Notes under the pieces: model-generated
Databases searched by the model: none
What the model saw: the letters and a program-made list of their open reading frames with translations, nothing else
Told to the model about the DNA's origin: nothing
Translations under genes and position numbers: made by a program
Shown here: piece by piece, positions 14,581 through 14,634 of the stretch
Position numbering within the stretch: position 1 is the first letter of the stretch
Layout: each line of letters begins with the position of its first letter
From: JBFLVQ01 sp040758525
Lineage (GTDB): Bacteria > Acidobacteriota > Blastocatellia > Chloracidobacteriales > JADJPF01
DNA length: 14,634 nt
NCBI GenBank assembly: GCA_040758525.1
Contig: JBFLVQ010000169.1
Coordinates: 1 to 14,634, forward strand
Direction: 5' to 3'

Positions 14581-14634
14581 ATCAAATTTCAAACCCTAGG
14601 TTTGCTATAAAAACTCTCTGTGCAATTAGTGGGC

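Noticed and set aside
14600..14634. TTGCAC / TATAGC pair upstream of the winged-helix gene as a promoter
   Set aside because: The spacer is only about 10 bases, and too little sequence remains before the window edge.
1..14634. Prophage or defective contractile phage
   Set aside because: No capsid, portal, terminase or integrase is seen, while the Pvc16-like cap, AAA+ ATPase and DUF4157 cargo are eCIS markers.

Overview
The window holds most of one strand-uniform operon: every credible gene is on the minus strand, so transcription runs from high to low coordinates. It is part of an extracellular contractile injection system (eCIS; the phage-tail-like Afp/PVC/MAC family). Genes are packed tightly, mostly with ATGA or TAATG stop/start overlaps. 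The host is a bacterium with AT-leaning DNA. The sheath and tube types, the DUF4157 proteins, and a CCAAAGT-type heptamer repeat are what I would expect from a cyanobacterium or a Chloroflexota (Ktedonobacter/Herpetosiphon-like) genome. That is a guess from memory; no ribosomal or taxonomic marker is present.

Layout in transcription order: a small winged-helix-like protein (14580-14245); a short intergenic with a heptamer-repeat inverted repeat and a possible promoter; the contractile sheath (14157-12547); the inner tube (12536-12009); a zinc-ribbon baseplate-type protein (12002-11268); a disordered protein with conserved ends (11271-10402); a Pvc16-like tube-cap/terminator protein (10402-9044); a Pvc15/Afp15-like AAA+ ATPase (9047-7077); and a small conserved protein (7080-6667). 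Then come three consecutive DUF4157 ('eCIS core') cargo-type proteins (6670-5219, 5193-2902, 2802-538) and the start of a HEAT-repeat protein that runs off the left edge. Only one sheath and one tube gene are present. Baseplate wedge (gp25/gp6-like), spike (VgrG/PAAR-like), LysM and tape-measure genes are not in the window and may lie outside it.

The inferred division of labour is as follows. Sheath, tube, cap and baseplate-type protein build the particle. The ATPase acts in assembly, sheath handling or cargo loading. The three DUF4157 proteins are candidate payloads. All three carry the DUF4157 HELxH motif plus a second, C-terminal zincin-like motif. Two share a homologous C-terminal domain (HELVH/HELIH, with conserved Cys residues and a Cys as last residue). 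The third has an unrelated C-terminal domain with the rarer spacing HELGGH (HExxGH). The 98-base gap between the second and third effector genes contains a decayed remnant of another effector gene, evidence of duplication and loss in the cargo region.

No RNA gene, CRISPR array, insertion sequence or gene-free stretch over 300 bases was seen.
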